From NCBI GenBank assembly GCA_003136475.1, contig PLEQ01000160.1:8957-15112 (forward strand): a stretch of DNA of 6,156 nt, written 5' to 3'. The stretch comes from Deltaproteobacteria bacterium (lineage in GTDB: Bacteria > Bdellovibrionota_B > Oligoflexia > Oligoflexales > Bog-1112). The translations under genes and the position numbers were made by a program. The notes under the pieces are model-generated. The model was not told the origin of the DNA. It saw only the letters and a list, made by a program, of their open reading frames with translations, and did not search any database. This document shows positions 1 through 5,631 of the stretch, piece after piece (position 1 is the first letter of the stretch; each line of letters opens with the position of its first letter).

Positions 1-474
1 GGTGGACACGCTATGCACATCCTCAATGATACGCAGCGTCACGCGATTGTTCCCGGACGCGTCATCCAGGTGCAATCACACAAACATGCTCTCAGACTAA
101 CTCTGCAATACGGCGAGCGCCAAGCCAGCGTGGATTACGATCAGGTCATCTTTGCAACAGGCTTCGATTATCTTGCAAAAATCAAAAATCTGCTGACGGA
201 AAACGCACGAGAACAGATCGAAAGCATGCTGGGGGAGAGTTTAAATCTCAGAGCGTGCAAAGAGCGTATTGGTCAGGATCTATCTTTGGACGGAATAAGC
301 CCTAAACTCCATCTGCCTATGCTTGCTGGCTTGATGCAGGGTCCAGGCTTTTCCAATCTCAGTTGTCTCGGCAAATTAGCAGATCGAGTCCTGCTCAACT
401 CACGAGCCGCTGAAGCAGAAAATCATCAAGAAATGCCGGAGGAGCGTTATGAGCGGATACATCAAGTTTGTTGA
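1..474 (+). CDS. C-terminal part of an FAD/NAD(P)H-dependent monooxygenase-like protein (SidA/IucD/PvdA N-hydroxylase type), 5' truncated
   Basis: The reading frame is open from the first base, so the gene starts before the window; the Met at 13 is most likely internal. The 157 visible residues contain VIFATGF (about 49-55), the ATG(F/Y) motif typical of the C-terminal third of flavoprotein N-hydroxylating monooxygenases. A conserved-looking tail follows: LHLPMLAGLMQGPGFSNL (about 103-120), then a CLGKLADRVL helix, the position where lysine/ornithine N-hydroxylases carry their last cofactor-domain segment. Known members hydroxylate a side-chain amine using FAD, NADPH and O2, often for hydroxamate siderophores. 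The FAD and NADPH GxGxxG motifs would lie upstream and are not visible, so the exact subfamily and substrate are inference. Another flavin-dependent oxidoreductase is the main alternative. The end overlaps the next gene by 26 bases, indicating co-transcription and translational coupling. Confidence 0.6.
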   Translation, partial: GGHAMHILNDTQRHAIVPGRVIQVQSHKHALRLTLQYGERQASVDYDQVIFATGFDYLAKIKNLLTENAREQIESMLGESLNLRACKERIGQDLSLDGISPKLHLPMLAGLMQGPGFSNLSCLGKLADRVLLNSRAAEAENHQEMPEERYERIHQVC

Positions 475-1081
475 TGCGAGTTACCGTAGAGAGATCGATG
501 CCATGCGCATGCAGGAATATGGCAAAGCCAGTGGCTTTCACGTGGATCTTGGAACTTTGCAATGGGGCGCATCGGATACGGACAGTTTCGTTATGGCGGC
601 GGAACTTGAGGGAAGCTTGATTGCAACCATGCGTGGCGAGCTGATTATAGATGCCTCCTTACTCGAACGCAAGTTGGAGTGTGAATGGAATTTTCCCGTT
701 GAGCTGGACTTTCCGGTTTTGCTTCTCAGCCGCGCAGCAACGCTCTCTACACACCGCGGAAGTGGTTTGAATCTTGTACTACGTTACTGGTTTTTAAGGC
801 TGGCTGAGCATTTTGCCATTCCTTTCGTGATCGGAACCTTCGTTGCAGCGTCACCACGTGAAAACACGCTACGAGCGATGGGCTATGAGTTTTTTGAAAA
901 TAAAGAAGGCTGGCAGCAGTCAAGCTATCGCTCCCTCCGCAAAGTATTTGTCGTGAGTCTTGATATGCAAAAAAACGGAGCTGGCGCTTTACGTTTTTGC
1001 CAGGAACGTATGGGCGATGGAATAAGAGATTTTCAATTTGAGAGTGAATTTCCGAAATTAAAAGTTGTGAGGGGTTTATGA
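449..1081 (+). CDS. GNAT-fold N-acyltransferase-like protein (possibly N-acyl amino acid synthase-like)
   Basis: A 210-residue protein. The start at 449 is supported by GGAGGAG at 438-444, six bases beyond GGAGG, inside the 3' end of the previous gene. The central part fits a GNAT core: a beta strand with LLLSRAATLS (about 91-100), then HRGSGLN (102-108), which resembles the acyl-CoA pyrophosphate loop R-x-x-G-x-G/A, then a long helix (LVLRYWFLRLAEHF). The strand PFVIGTFVAASPRENTLRAMGYEFF follows, similar to the C-terminal GNAT element ending in a GF/GY turn. Asn108 stands where Gly or Ala is usual in the loop. The layout, with a strand rich in hydrophobics before the loop and no close match to small acetyltransferases, recalls FeeM-like N-acyl amino acid synthases, but this is pattern resemblance only. 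Sitting between a putative N-hydroxylase and a methyltransferase, it may acylate the product of the upstream enzyme (inference). Confidence 0.6.
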   Translation: MSGYIKFVDASYRREIDAMRMQEYGKASGFHVDLGTLQWGASDTDSFVMAAELEGSLIATMRGELIIDASLLERKLECEWNFPVELDFPVLLLSRAATLSTHRGSGLNLVLRYWFLRLAEHFAIPFVIGTFVAASPRENTLRAMGYEFFENKEGWQQSSYRSLRKVFVVSLDMQKNGAGALRFCQERMGDGIRDFQFESEFPKLKVVRGL

Positions 1082-1893
1082 ACGGGTCCTATCAATTTGA
1101 ACATTTAGAGAATCGCCACACAGAAGCAGCGTTTCTTGCCGAAAGAGCGTGTTTACGTTTAGATGATTTTCCGAAGCTTCTACGACGCCATGGCTTGCCT
1201 TCGCAGGGGAGAGTTTTGGAAGTCGGTTGTGGTCAAGGTCTACGCAGCTCACTTATAGCAAAGCAATCACCAGCACTCTCGGTTATAGGTGTCGATCGAA
1301 GTCCGGAGCTGCTAGCATCTACTCAAGAGCACCTGAATGAGAATGCGAACCTGTCCTTTGCTCTTGCTGACCTCTATGAGCTGCCATTTGCGGACGGAAC
1401 TTTCGACTTTGTCTATGCACGACTCGTGTTTATGCATCTTAACGACCCGCTCAAAGCGCTCAAAGAACTCAAGCGGGTATTGACGCCGGGCGGACGGATT
1501 TTAATTGAAGATGCGGATCGTGATTGTATGTTCTTTGAACCGGCACCGGCAAGTTTCAAAAGTTACTGGCAAAAAATCCAAGAGGGTCAACGTCAGCTCG
1601 GTGGTGATCCCAACGTCGGTCGTAAGCTTGCGCCGTATTTGCGAACGCTTGGCTTCTGCAATATGACGATCGAGCCTCAAACTCTCCTGGGTACGGGGAG
1701 GGACATCGAATTTCTTGCACGGACCTTGCTGCCCAGTCTCAATTCCTACCTAAGTCCGCACGATCAACGAGAAGGCGCTAGAGCGCTCCAGGACCTGCAT
1801 GAACTTGCACAGCAACCGGAGGCCACGTTCTATCACTTTTGGTTTGTTGTGAGTGGTGAACTACCGTTGCCCATAAATGAACAAGGCTTCTAG
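1078..1893 (+). CDS. Class I SAM-dependent methyltransferase
   Basis: A 271-residue protein whose ATG overlaps the preceding TGA (ATGA, 1078-1081), with GAGGGG at 1069-1074 as ribosome binding site. The Rossmann-type methyltransferase core is clear. Motif I is VLEVGCGQG (46-54), the glycine-rich SAM loop; Asp73 in VIGVDRS is the acidic residue that binds the ribose hydroxyls. DLYELPFADGTFDFVYA (98-114) covers motifs II/III, and HLNDPLKALKELKRVLTPGG (120-139) is the typical helix before the GG turn, followed by the strand RILIEDAD. This is the Methyltransf_11/25 pattern seen in UbiE-like and many natural-product enzymes. The C-terminal 120 residues, with FLARTLLPSLNSYL, probably form a substrate lid and give no hint of substrate. 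Its place as last gene of the left operon suggests methylation of a small molecule made by the upstream enzymes, which is inferred. Confidence 0.88.
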   Translation: MNGSYQFEHLENRHTEAAFLAERACLRLDDFPKLLRRHGLPSQGRVLEVGCGQGLRSSLIAKQSPALSVIGVDRSPELLASTQEHLNENANLSFALADLYELPFADGTFDFVYARLVFMHLNDPLKALKELKRVLTPGGRILIEDADRDCMFFEPAPASFKSYWQKIQEGQRQLGGDPNVGRKLAPYLRTLGFCNMTIEPQTLLGTGRDIEFLARTLLPSLNSYLSPHDQREGARALQDLHELAQQPEATFYHFWFVVSGELPLPINEQGF

Positions 1894-1924
1894 GGACTTC
1901 TTTAACAAAGCACCCTTCTTTTTT
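1892..1924 (+). terminator. Probable rho-independent terminator of the monooxygenase-GNAT-methyltransferase operon
   Basis: The hairpin starts inside the methyltransferase stop codon: AGGG (1892-1895) pairs with CCCT (1913-1916) and CTTT (1900-1903) with AAAG (1907-1910) around an AAC loop, with an unpaired internal bulge between the two stems. It is followed by TTCTTTTTT (1916-1924). The stem is interrupted and modest in strength, but the position and the T-tract are right for ending the left operon. Confidence 0.45.
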
Positions 1925-1942
1925 GACGCTTCCTTGATCCTA

Positions 1943-1971
1943 TTGCCCCCTATTGAAATCCACAATAGATT
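1943..1971 (+). promoter_or_regulatory. Weak sigma70-like promoter candidate before the orphan exported protein
   Basis: TTGCCC (1943-1948) and TAGATT (1966-1971) are separated by 17 bases, and each matches the sigma70 consensus at four of six positions. Transcription would begin near 1978, leaving a leader of about ten bases before the ATG at 1988, which is short. The box falls just after the terminator candidate of the left operon, where a new promoter is expected. The match alone could be chance. Confidence 0.22.
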
Positions 1972-1987
1972 TAAGAGATAAAATAAT

Positions 1988-3049
1988 ATGCAATTTAAAT
2001 ATGTTAAAAAAGCTTTCCTGCTGGGAACCCTCCTTTCCTACTGTCCGCACCTTTTGGCCATTAAGGTATCCCTAATCCCTGAATCTTTGCCAAAAGGGAA
2101 ACGAGCCTGCCTGGTCCCGAGCGATGACAGTCCCATAGGTCTAGAATCTTTTCTAAAAGCAGATGATGAGGAAATATTGCGTGAAAAGTATGAGGAGCAT
2201 ACTGATCAGCCAGCTCCAGAGCCTTTTCACATGGAAGGTCTGAAAGATCTTTACGTTCGAAGACTTGATGTCATGCTCCATAATTATTACGTTGCTGTCA
2301 GAGAAAAAAAGTTTCCAACCGACTATAAATCTGACATCGTTGTGTTTGTAACCCACCCGTCTGTCAATACCGAGGCCTGGTCCACCCTCCTGTTAGAAAT
2401 CCCCCGAGCTGCCTCGAAGATGGAAATCAATTTGCTAGACCCAACACCGGTTTCTCGACAAAAACTCTCCGATGAAGAGAAAGCCGTTGCCTATCTATAC
2501 CATCGCATCAACCACTTAGCTAAGAAATATCCCCAAGCTTCATTCCCTAATGAGAATTTCGTTGATGCCAAGACCGTTTCACCCCAAGCTCTTGCAAAAC
2601 TCAAGGGAACTGACGCAGAATGGACTCTATTGCTTAAAGCTCACTTTCTGGCAACGCTAACCCTTATAGGCAAAACGGTCCAACTCCCTCCCACACCGCT
2701 TTATGACCTAGGCCTTCTTCTCTCGCACGGTTCAGGTGATCCTGCATTTGAATTCGCCTTTAATGAATTACACATTACATTCGCAGAAATTACCTTACAA
2801 TCTGTCCTCAATAACATGGAGGATATGTATAAGAGAGCGCAACAAGAAGGGCATAAAAAGATTCTCTTCATCGTTAAAAAATCTCAGCTCGAACCGTGTA
2901 TAGAACTTCTCCTTGAGAAGCTAAGGCAGCCCCGCAAAGATACATCTGTAGCTATCCTAGACCGTTTGGTAGATGCAAAGGAGGAAGACGAACTGAGGAA
3001 CTCTTTAGCAGTAAAATATAGTATAACGATCTACTCTGACATAGAGTGA
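1988..3049 (+). CDS. Predicted exported protein of unknown function
   Basis: A 353-residue protein that I do not recognise. The ATG at 1988 is the first after an in-frame stop at 1979-1981; AAGAG at 1973-1977 is a weak and distant ribosome binding site. The N-terminus reads as a Sec signal peptide: basic KYVKK, a hydrophobic run FLLGTLLSY, then a probable cleavage after LLA at residue 24. The mature part is charged and mostly helical in appearance, with no further membrane segment. Recognisable pieces are a buried-strand-like DIVVFVTH, LLLSHGSGDP (about 243-252), and a C-terminal GHKKILFIVKKSQLEPC followed by a helix. The last piece faintly recalls the TraB/GumN-type strand before a conserved His, but the His is replaced and I do not assign that family. 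The protein probably acts in the periplasm or outside the cell. Its gene is monocistronic in appearance, with a second exported protein encoded next. Confidence 0.75.
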   Translation: MQFKYVKKAFLLGTLLSYCPHLLAIKVSLIPESLPKGKRACLVPSDDSPIGLESFLKADDEEILREKYEEHTDQPAPEPFHMEGLKDLYVRRLDVMLHNYYVAVREKKFPTDYKSDIVVFVTHPSVNTEAWSTLLLEIPRAASKMEINLLDPTPVSRQKLSDEEKAVAYLYHRINHLAKKYPQASFPNENFVDAKTVSPQALAKLKGTDAEWTLLLKAHFLATLTLIGKTVQLPPTPLYDLGLLLSHGSGDPAFEFAFNELHITFAEITLQSVLNNMEDMYKRAQQEGHKKILFIVKKSQLEPCIELLLEKLRQPRKDTSVAILDRLVDAKEEDELRNSLAVKYSITIYSDIE

Positions 3050-3079
3050 CGCATGGGAACGACTACTTCGGATAAATAA

Positions 3080-3103
3080 TAGTGATGTTATTGTAGATCA
3101 CTA
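3080..3103. repeat. Perfect 7-bp inverted repeat downstream of the orphan exported gene
   Basis: TAGTGAT (3080-3086) is the exact reverse complement of ATCACTA (3097-3103), with a 10-base loop. It begins 31 bases after the stop codon of the preceding gene. No T-tract follows, the next bases being AGATGGGG, so a classical intrinsic terminator is unlikely. A transcript-end stabilising hairpin or a protein-binding site are the alternatives. Confidence 0.45.
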
Positions 3104-3315
3104 AGATGGGGGGCCTCGCGGGCACGCAGGGGTCGGCGAATGTGAATTGGACCAACCTCGCCAGGAGAATCCCCTTCTCGAAGACATATGCAATTGAAAC
3201 CCATACAGCAATATCGTGTCGCACCATAACGAGCCTATGGTATGCTAAGAAATCGACTGACGTGACACCCGACTGGGCCCAAATTTTTCCCTCTCTTATC
3301 TAACTCTCTAATCTT

Positions 3316-3337
3316 TAAGAATTCTTACAGATATACT
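3316..3337 (+). promoter_or_regulatory. 12-base palindrome next to a -10-like box upstream of the exported GNAT gene
   Basis: TAAGAATTCTTA (3316-3327) is a perfect palindrome. Four bases after it lies TATACT (3332-3337), a five-of-six match to the -10 consensus. A convincing -35 box is not present at the right distance; the palindrome occupies part of that spacer, which would suit an operator. A start near 3344 would give a leader of about 130 bases before the ATG at 3477. Confidence 0.25.
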
Positions 3338-3464
3338 TTGCTGCATCAGCATGCTAAATTCCCGCGCATCCAAATTCAGGTCAAAACCGACAGCTCTTGT
3401 GATAGCCTTTGGCAACTTTTCACCTATATCGCCAATAGATCCATGCCACCGGAGTCTTTCCACC

Positions 3465-3470
3465 AAGGAG
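3465..3470 (+). promoter_or_regulatory. Ribosome binding site that fixes the start of the exported GNAT protein at 3477
   Basis: AAGGAG at 3465-3470 stands six bases before ATG at 3477. The same frame is open further upstream to an ATG at 3351, but that start has no such site, and only initiation at 3477 places a basic N-terminus directly before the hydrophobic signal segment. Confidence 0.8.
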
Positions 3471-3476
3471 TCCTTT

Positions 3477-4487
3477 ATGAAAAATACTTCCAAGTATTTA
3501 AACTTCGATCGTAGATTCACCATCCTCTTTATAGCTATCGTCCTGTCTAGCCTGATGGGAGGGGCCCATGGAGCAAGATTGGGCACAATTCTGTATGACA
3601 TGAGGATGGAGCGGATGCTCCTTTCCCCTGTGCATTCCGACGGGTACAATGGATTTTCGGAAGACTGCGTAGCTAAGTGTACTGATTTTACGAAGCTATT
3701 ACTGACCGTAACGCACAATCAATTGCCCTATTTTTTACAATGTGCGCCTGGGCGCAAGATTAGCATCGTCAAATTTACTCTGCCTTACGATAGAGACCTC
3801 TTGCTTGAAATTTATACGCACCTTGAGAATCTCATGGACAGAGCCGCCCAGCGTGCTGCCAGTCGATGCTCTCAAAGTAACGACTTCGATTTCAGATTCC
3901 GTCGAGACTATATTAAAGACCGCATCGAATTTGATGAACCTGGGGGTGGCTTTCTCGTCCTTGAGCATACGCGTTTCGCAACATTCCCCACCGGACTCTT
4001 GATGTATAATGAATTTGCAACTTGGGCTCAAGGCTTCGAATTTGTTGCACAGAAGGGTGACGATTTTCGCCTTACCGATCGATTGGCCGGTCTAAATCGA
4101 AAAAAGCTCAACAATCATATAGCTTTTCCTCAGCTTTGTGAATTGTCGATTCTCTTAGGAATGGGGACTGGCCGAGGGTTAATGAAGCTGTTCGTCGAAC
4201 AACTGGCAGATGAAAGAAAATACCCCTTCGTCATTACCGAAACCTTGGCATCATCTAGAAGCTTCTATGAGCAACATGGCTTCAAGAAAATCGGGGCTCG
4301 AGCAGAGTTCATAATGGGCAAGAGAAATAAGCTACACACAACCCGATCCTACTATCACTATCGCTCAAGAGATGAAGTCATTCACTGGCATGAAAATCCG
4401 TCCCTAATGCTGGTCAAAGTTCTAGAACCCGATAGTGGTATGGAGTGTGATAGTTATGGATGCGAAATGGACACCGACACGCCATAA
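3477..4487 (+). CDS. Predicted exported protein with a C-terminal GNAT acetyltransferase-like domain
   Basis: A 336-residue protein. The N-terminus is a good Sec signal peptide: polar and basic first 13 residues, the hydrophobic core FTILFIAIVLSSLMGG (14-29) and a cleavage site after AHG (30-32). The following 190 residues are not recognised; they contain Cys64 and Cys68 (CVAKC) and an Arg/Asp-rich stretch (FDFRFRRDYIKDRIEFD). From about residue 215 the pattern is GNAT-like: the strand ELSILLG, the acyl-CoA loop-like GMGTGRGLM (228-236), a helix, then FVITETLASSRSFYEQHGF (about 251-269), matching the family's closing N/S-x-x-x-x-FY-x-x-x-GF element. The loop has Leu where Gln or Arg normally begins the motif. 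The tail is acidic with two more cysteines. GNAT enzymes use cytosolic acyl-CoA, so export raises the possibility of delivery into a host cell, a non-catalytic role, or an uncleaved membrane anchor. The target is unknown. Confidence 0.78.
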   Translation: MKNTSKYLNFDRRFTILFIAIVLSSLMGGAHGARLGTILYDMRMERMLLSPVHSDGYNGFSEDCVAKCTDFTKLLLTVTHNQLPYFLQCAPGRKISIVKFTLPYDRDLLLEIYTHLENLMDRAAQRAASRCSQSNDFDFRFRRDYIKDRIEFDEPGGGFLVLEHTRFATFPTGLLMYNEFATWAQGFEFVAQKGDDFRLTDRLAGLNRKKLNNHIAFPQLCELSILLGMGTGRGLMKLFVEQLADERKYPFVITETLASSRSFYEQHGFKKIGARAEFIMGKRNKLHTTRSYYHYRSRDEVIHWHENPSLMLVKVLEPDSGMECDSYGCEMDTDTP

Positions 4488-4501
4488 AAATCTTCTAAAA
4501 C

Positions 4502-4520
4502 CCTATGCAAAAATAGGCTT
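4502..4520 (+). terminator. Weak hairpin after the exported GNAT gene
   Basis: CCTAT (4502-4506) pairs perfectly with ATAGG (4513-4517) around a six-base GCAAAA loop, 14 bases after the stop codon, and is followed by CTTCCTTT. The stem is only five pairs and the T-run is interrupted, so termination here would be inefficient. Confidence 0.25.
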
Positions 4521-4582
4521 CCTTTCGATTCGAGATGACATCCTTCTCCTCTTCTCGCGACGTCCTGAATCTTCCAGATAGA

Positions 4583-4592
4583 ACAGATCTGT
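4583..4592. repeat. 10-base palindrome upstream of the alpha/beta hydrolase
   Basis: ACAGATCTGT is a perfect palindrome ending 40 bases before the hydrolase ATG, with a weak TG-GATACC (extended -10-like) element directly after it. It is placed where an operator could lie, but a ten-base palindrome can arise by chance in an intergenic stretch of this length. Confidence 0.22.
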
Positions 4593-4632
4593 GATACCCA
4601 TTCCATGGCATCATTCGTAGAATCGGATCATT

Positions 4633-5469
4633 ATGGCTCCTTCGATGACGAAAAGGTATTTGTGGACCACGCTCAGAGCACGCTTAGAGTTCGTTCGCAG
4701 CACCCCTGGTAGAAACTACAATTGGCTTTTTCTCCCAGGTGGTCCCGGCCTAGGGTCCGAGTCCTTAAGTAGCTTGACCAAGATTTTGCAAGTGCCAGGC
4801 ACCTTGTGGCATATCGATCTTCCTGGCGATGGTTCCAATCAGACCGCTGACAATGTCGAGAGTTTTCGTCATTGGTCTGCAGCACTTGTTGAGCTTTGTG
4901 GTGCACTGGACTCTGTTATTTTAGTCGCGCACTCGACCGGCGGCATGTATGCCCTCGCCACGCCAGCCTTAGAAAAGATCCTCACGGGTTTAGTGCTCAT
5001 GGACTCTGCACCAGATGCTTCATGGCAGGAAGAATTTATGCGCTATACGATCGAGCATCCTCTTACTGAAATGTTAGAACTTCAAAGGAACTATGCCAAA
5101 AATCCCTCGAACGCGCTGCTCAAGGCTATGACTTTGGCATCGGCTCCGTATCTTTTTAGACAAATGGGTCCTAGCAAAGACCTCTCGTTTCTTGAAGACT
5201 TACCTTATAACCACCAAGTCTGTGATTGGTCCGCTCAAAATTTTGATCAGACCTACCGAGCACAATGGAGTCCCAAAACTATGCAGACACTTGTGTTTGC
5301 GGGAGAGGACGATCCCATCACACCCCTCAAACTCTTCACCCAGTCTAAGGACTTTCAACGTGACAACTGTGTCTTAAAATCTATTGCAGGGGCGGGTCAT
5401 TTCCCCTGGCTTGAAAATCCTAAGCAAGTCATTGCTGTGTTTGAAGACTATTGGAAAAATATGCCCTAG
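4633..5469 (+). CDS. Alpha/beta hydrolase
   Basis: A 278-residue protein of usual length for a single-domain alpha/beta hydrolase with a small lid. The oxyanion-hole motif is LPGGPGLG (34-41), close to the HGGPG of proline iminopeptidase-type members but with Leu-Pro in place of the usual His. The nucleophile elbow is AHSTGG with Ser101; the acid is Asp227 in GEDDPITP; the base is His256 in GAGHFPW, so the triad is intact. Residues about 130-200 between strand 6 and the acid form the cap. No signal peptide is seen, so it is probably cytosolic. Esterase, amidase or peptidase activity are all possible and the substrate is not predictable. An in-frame stop at 4618-4620 limits the start to 4633 or the Met at 4645; neither has a good ribosome binding site (CGGA at 4624-4627 is the best). 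It appears monocistronic and converges on the nucleotidyltransferase gene. Confidence 0.88.
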   Translation: MAPSMTKRYLWTTLRARLEFVRSTPGRNYNWLFLPGGPGLGSESLSSLTKILQVPGTLWHIDLPGDGSNQTADNVESFRHWSAALVELCGALDSVILVAHSTGGMYALATPALEKILTGLVLMDSAPDASWQEEFMRYTIEHPLTEMLELQRNYAKNPSNALLKAMTLASAPYLFRQMGPSKDLSFLEDLPYNHQVCDWSAQNFDQTYRAQWSPKTMQTLVFAGEDDPITPLKLFTQSKDFQRDNCVLKSIAGAGHFPWLENPKQVIAVFEDYWKNMP

Positions 5470-5535
5470 TGTTTTCGTTTGCTTAAATGAGGCTTCTTTT
5501 CCGTCAAAGCGAATCGACACAAGCGCTAAGACTGC

Positions 5536-5622
5536 GATGACGGGCTTGCTACGATGACGGGGCTGTGCGATGACTGAGCAATGCGATGACTGGCCTGGAG
5601 ACTTGCTGGGGCTCAGGATGAC
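5536..5622. repeat. Degenerate direct repeat with GATGAC at about 16-base phase
   Basis: GATGAC occurs at 5536, 5553, 5569, 5585 and 5617, i.e. at steps of 17, 16, 16 and 32 bases, in the convergent gap between the hydrolase and the nucleotidyltransferase. Three of the five copies are preceded by TGC and two are followed by GGG; the 32-base step equals two units, as though the core of one copy had decayed. CTTGCT also appears in two of the units. It is non-coding on both strands as far as can be seen. On the reverse strand the cores read GTCATC, with GTCATCCTGAGCC at one end, of the general look of small intergenic repeats dispersed in many bacterial genomes. Whether copies exist elsewhere cannot be judged from one window. 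Confidence 0.6.
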
Positions 5623-5631
5623 AGATTGAGC
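5611..5631 (-). terminator. Hairpin directly after the nucleotidyltransferase stop codon
   Basis: GCTCA (5611-5615) pairs with TGAGC (5627-5631) around an 11-base loop that contains the last GATGAC copy; G-T pairs can lengthen the stem on both sides. Read on the minus strand, the hairpin begins immediately after the stop codon of the nucleotidyltransferase. No T-tract follows, so it is at best a 3'-end structure or a partial terminator. Confidence 0.28.

Larger units (their letters stand above)
3050..3476. other. 427-base gap without a supportable gene
   Basis: No reading frame here looks like a real protein on either strand. A 65-codon + frame at 3106-3303 has no recognisable motif, no good ribosome binding site and no signal of conservation. 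The gap holds an inverted repeat (3080-3103), a block of strikingly high GC at about 3106-3140 that stands out from the AT-richer flanks, a TGGGCCCA palindrome followed by AAATTTTT near 3274-3290, a 12-base palindrome (3316-3327), and the leader of the next gene. It could contain an eroded gene or insertion remnant, an unrecognised small RNA, or simply regulatory DNA. Confidence 0.5.

Noticed and set aside
2153..2356. 67-codon hydrophobic minus-strand frame inside the orphan exported gene
   Set aside because: It lies wholly inside a longer gene with a signal peptide and shows no start signals; the hydrophobicity follows from the opposite-strand codons.
3106..3303. 65-codon + frame in the gap
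   Set aside because: No recognisable domain, no convincing ribosome binding site, and its N-terminus is simply the translation of the GC-rich block.
3351..3476. N-terminal extension of the exported GNAT protein from ATG 3351
   Set aside because: The 42 added residues would bury the signal peptide, and AAGGAG stands at ideal spacing before ATG 3477.
3050..3476. tRNA or other stable RNA gene in the gap
   Set aside because: No cloverleaf with T-loop GTTC-type sequence and acceptor stem could be found on either strand by eye.
3308..3718. 136-codon frame on the minus strand overlapping the start of the exported GNAT gene
   Set aside because: It overlaps the signal-peptide region of a better-supported gene, has no ribosome binding site or recognisable motif, and reads as a shadow of the + strand gene.
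3735..4031. Minus-strand (3735-4031) and + strand (3742-4002) frames inside the exported GNAT gene
   Set aside because: Both are alternative-frame shadows without motifs or ribosome binding sites.
5536..5622. CRISPR array interpretation of the GATGAC repeat
   Set aside because: The conserved core is only six bases with 16-17-base periods; CRISPR repeats are longer, near-identical and separated by spacers of about 30 bases, and no cas gene is present.
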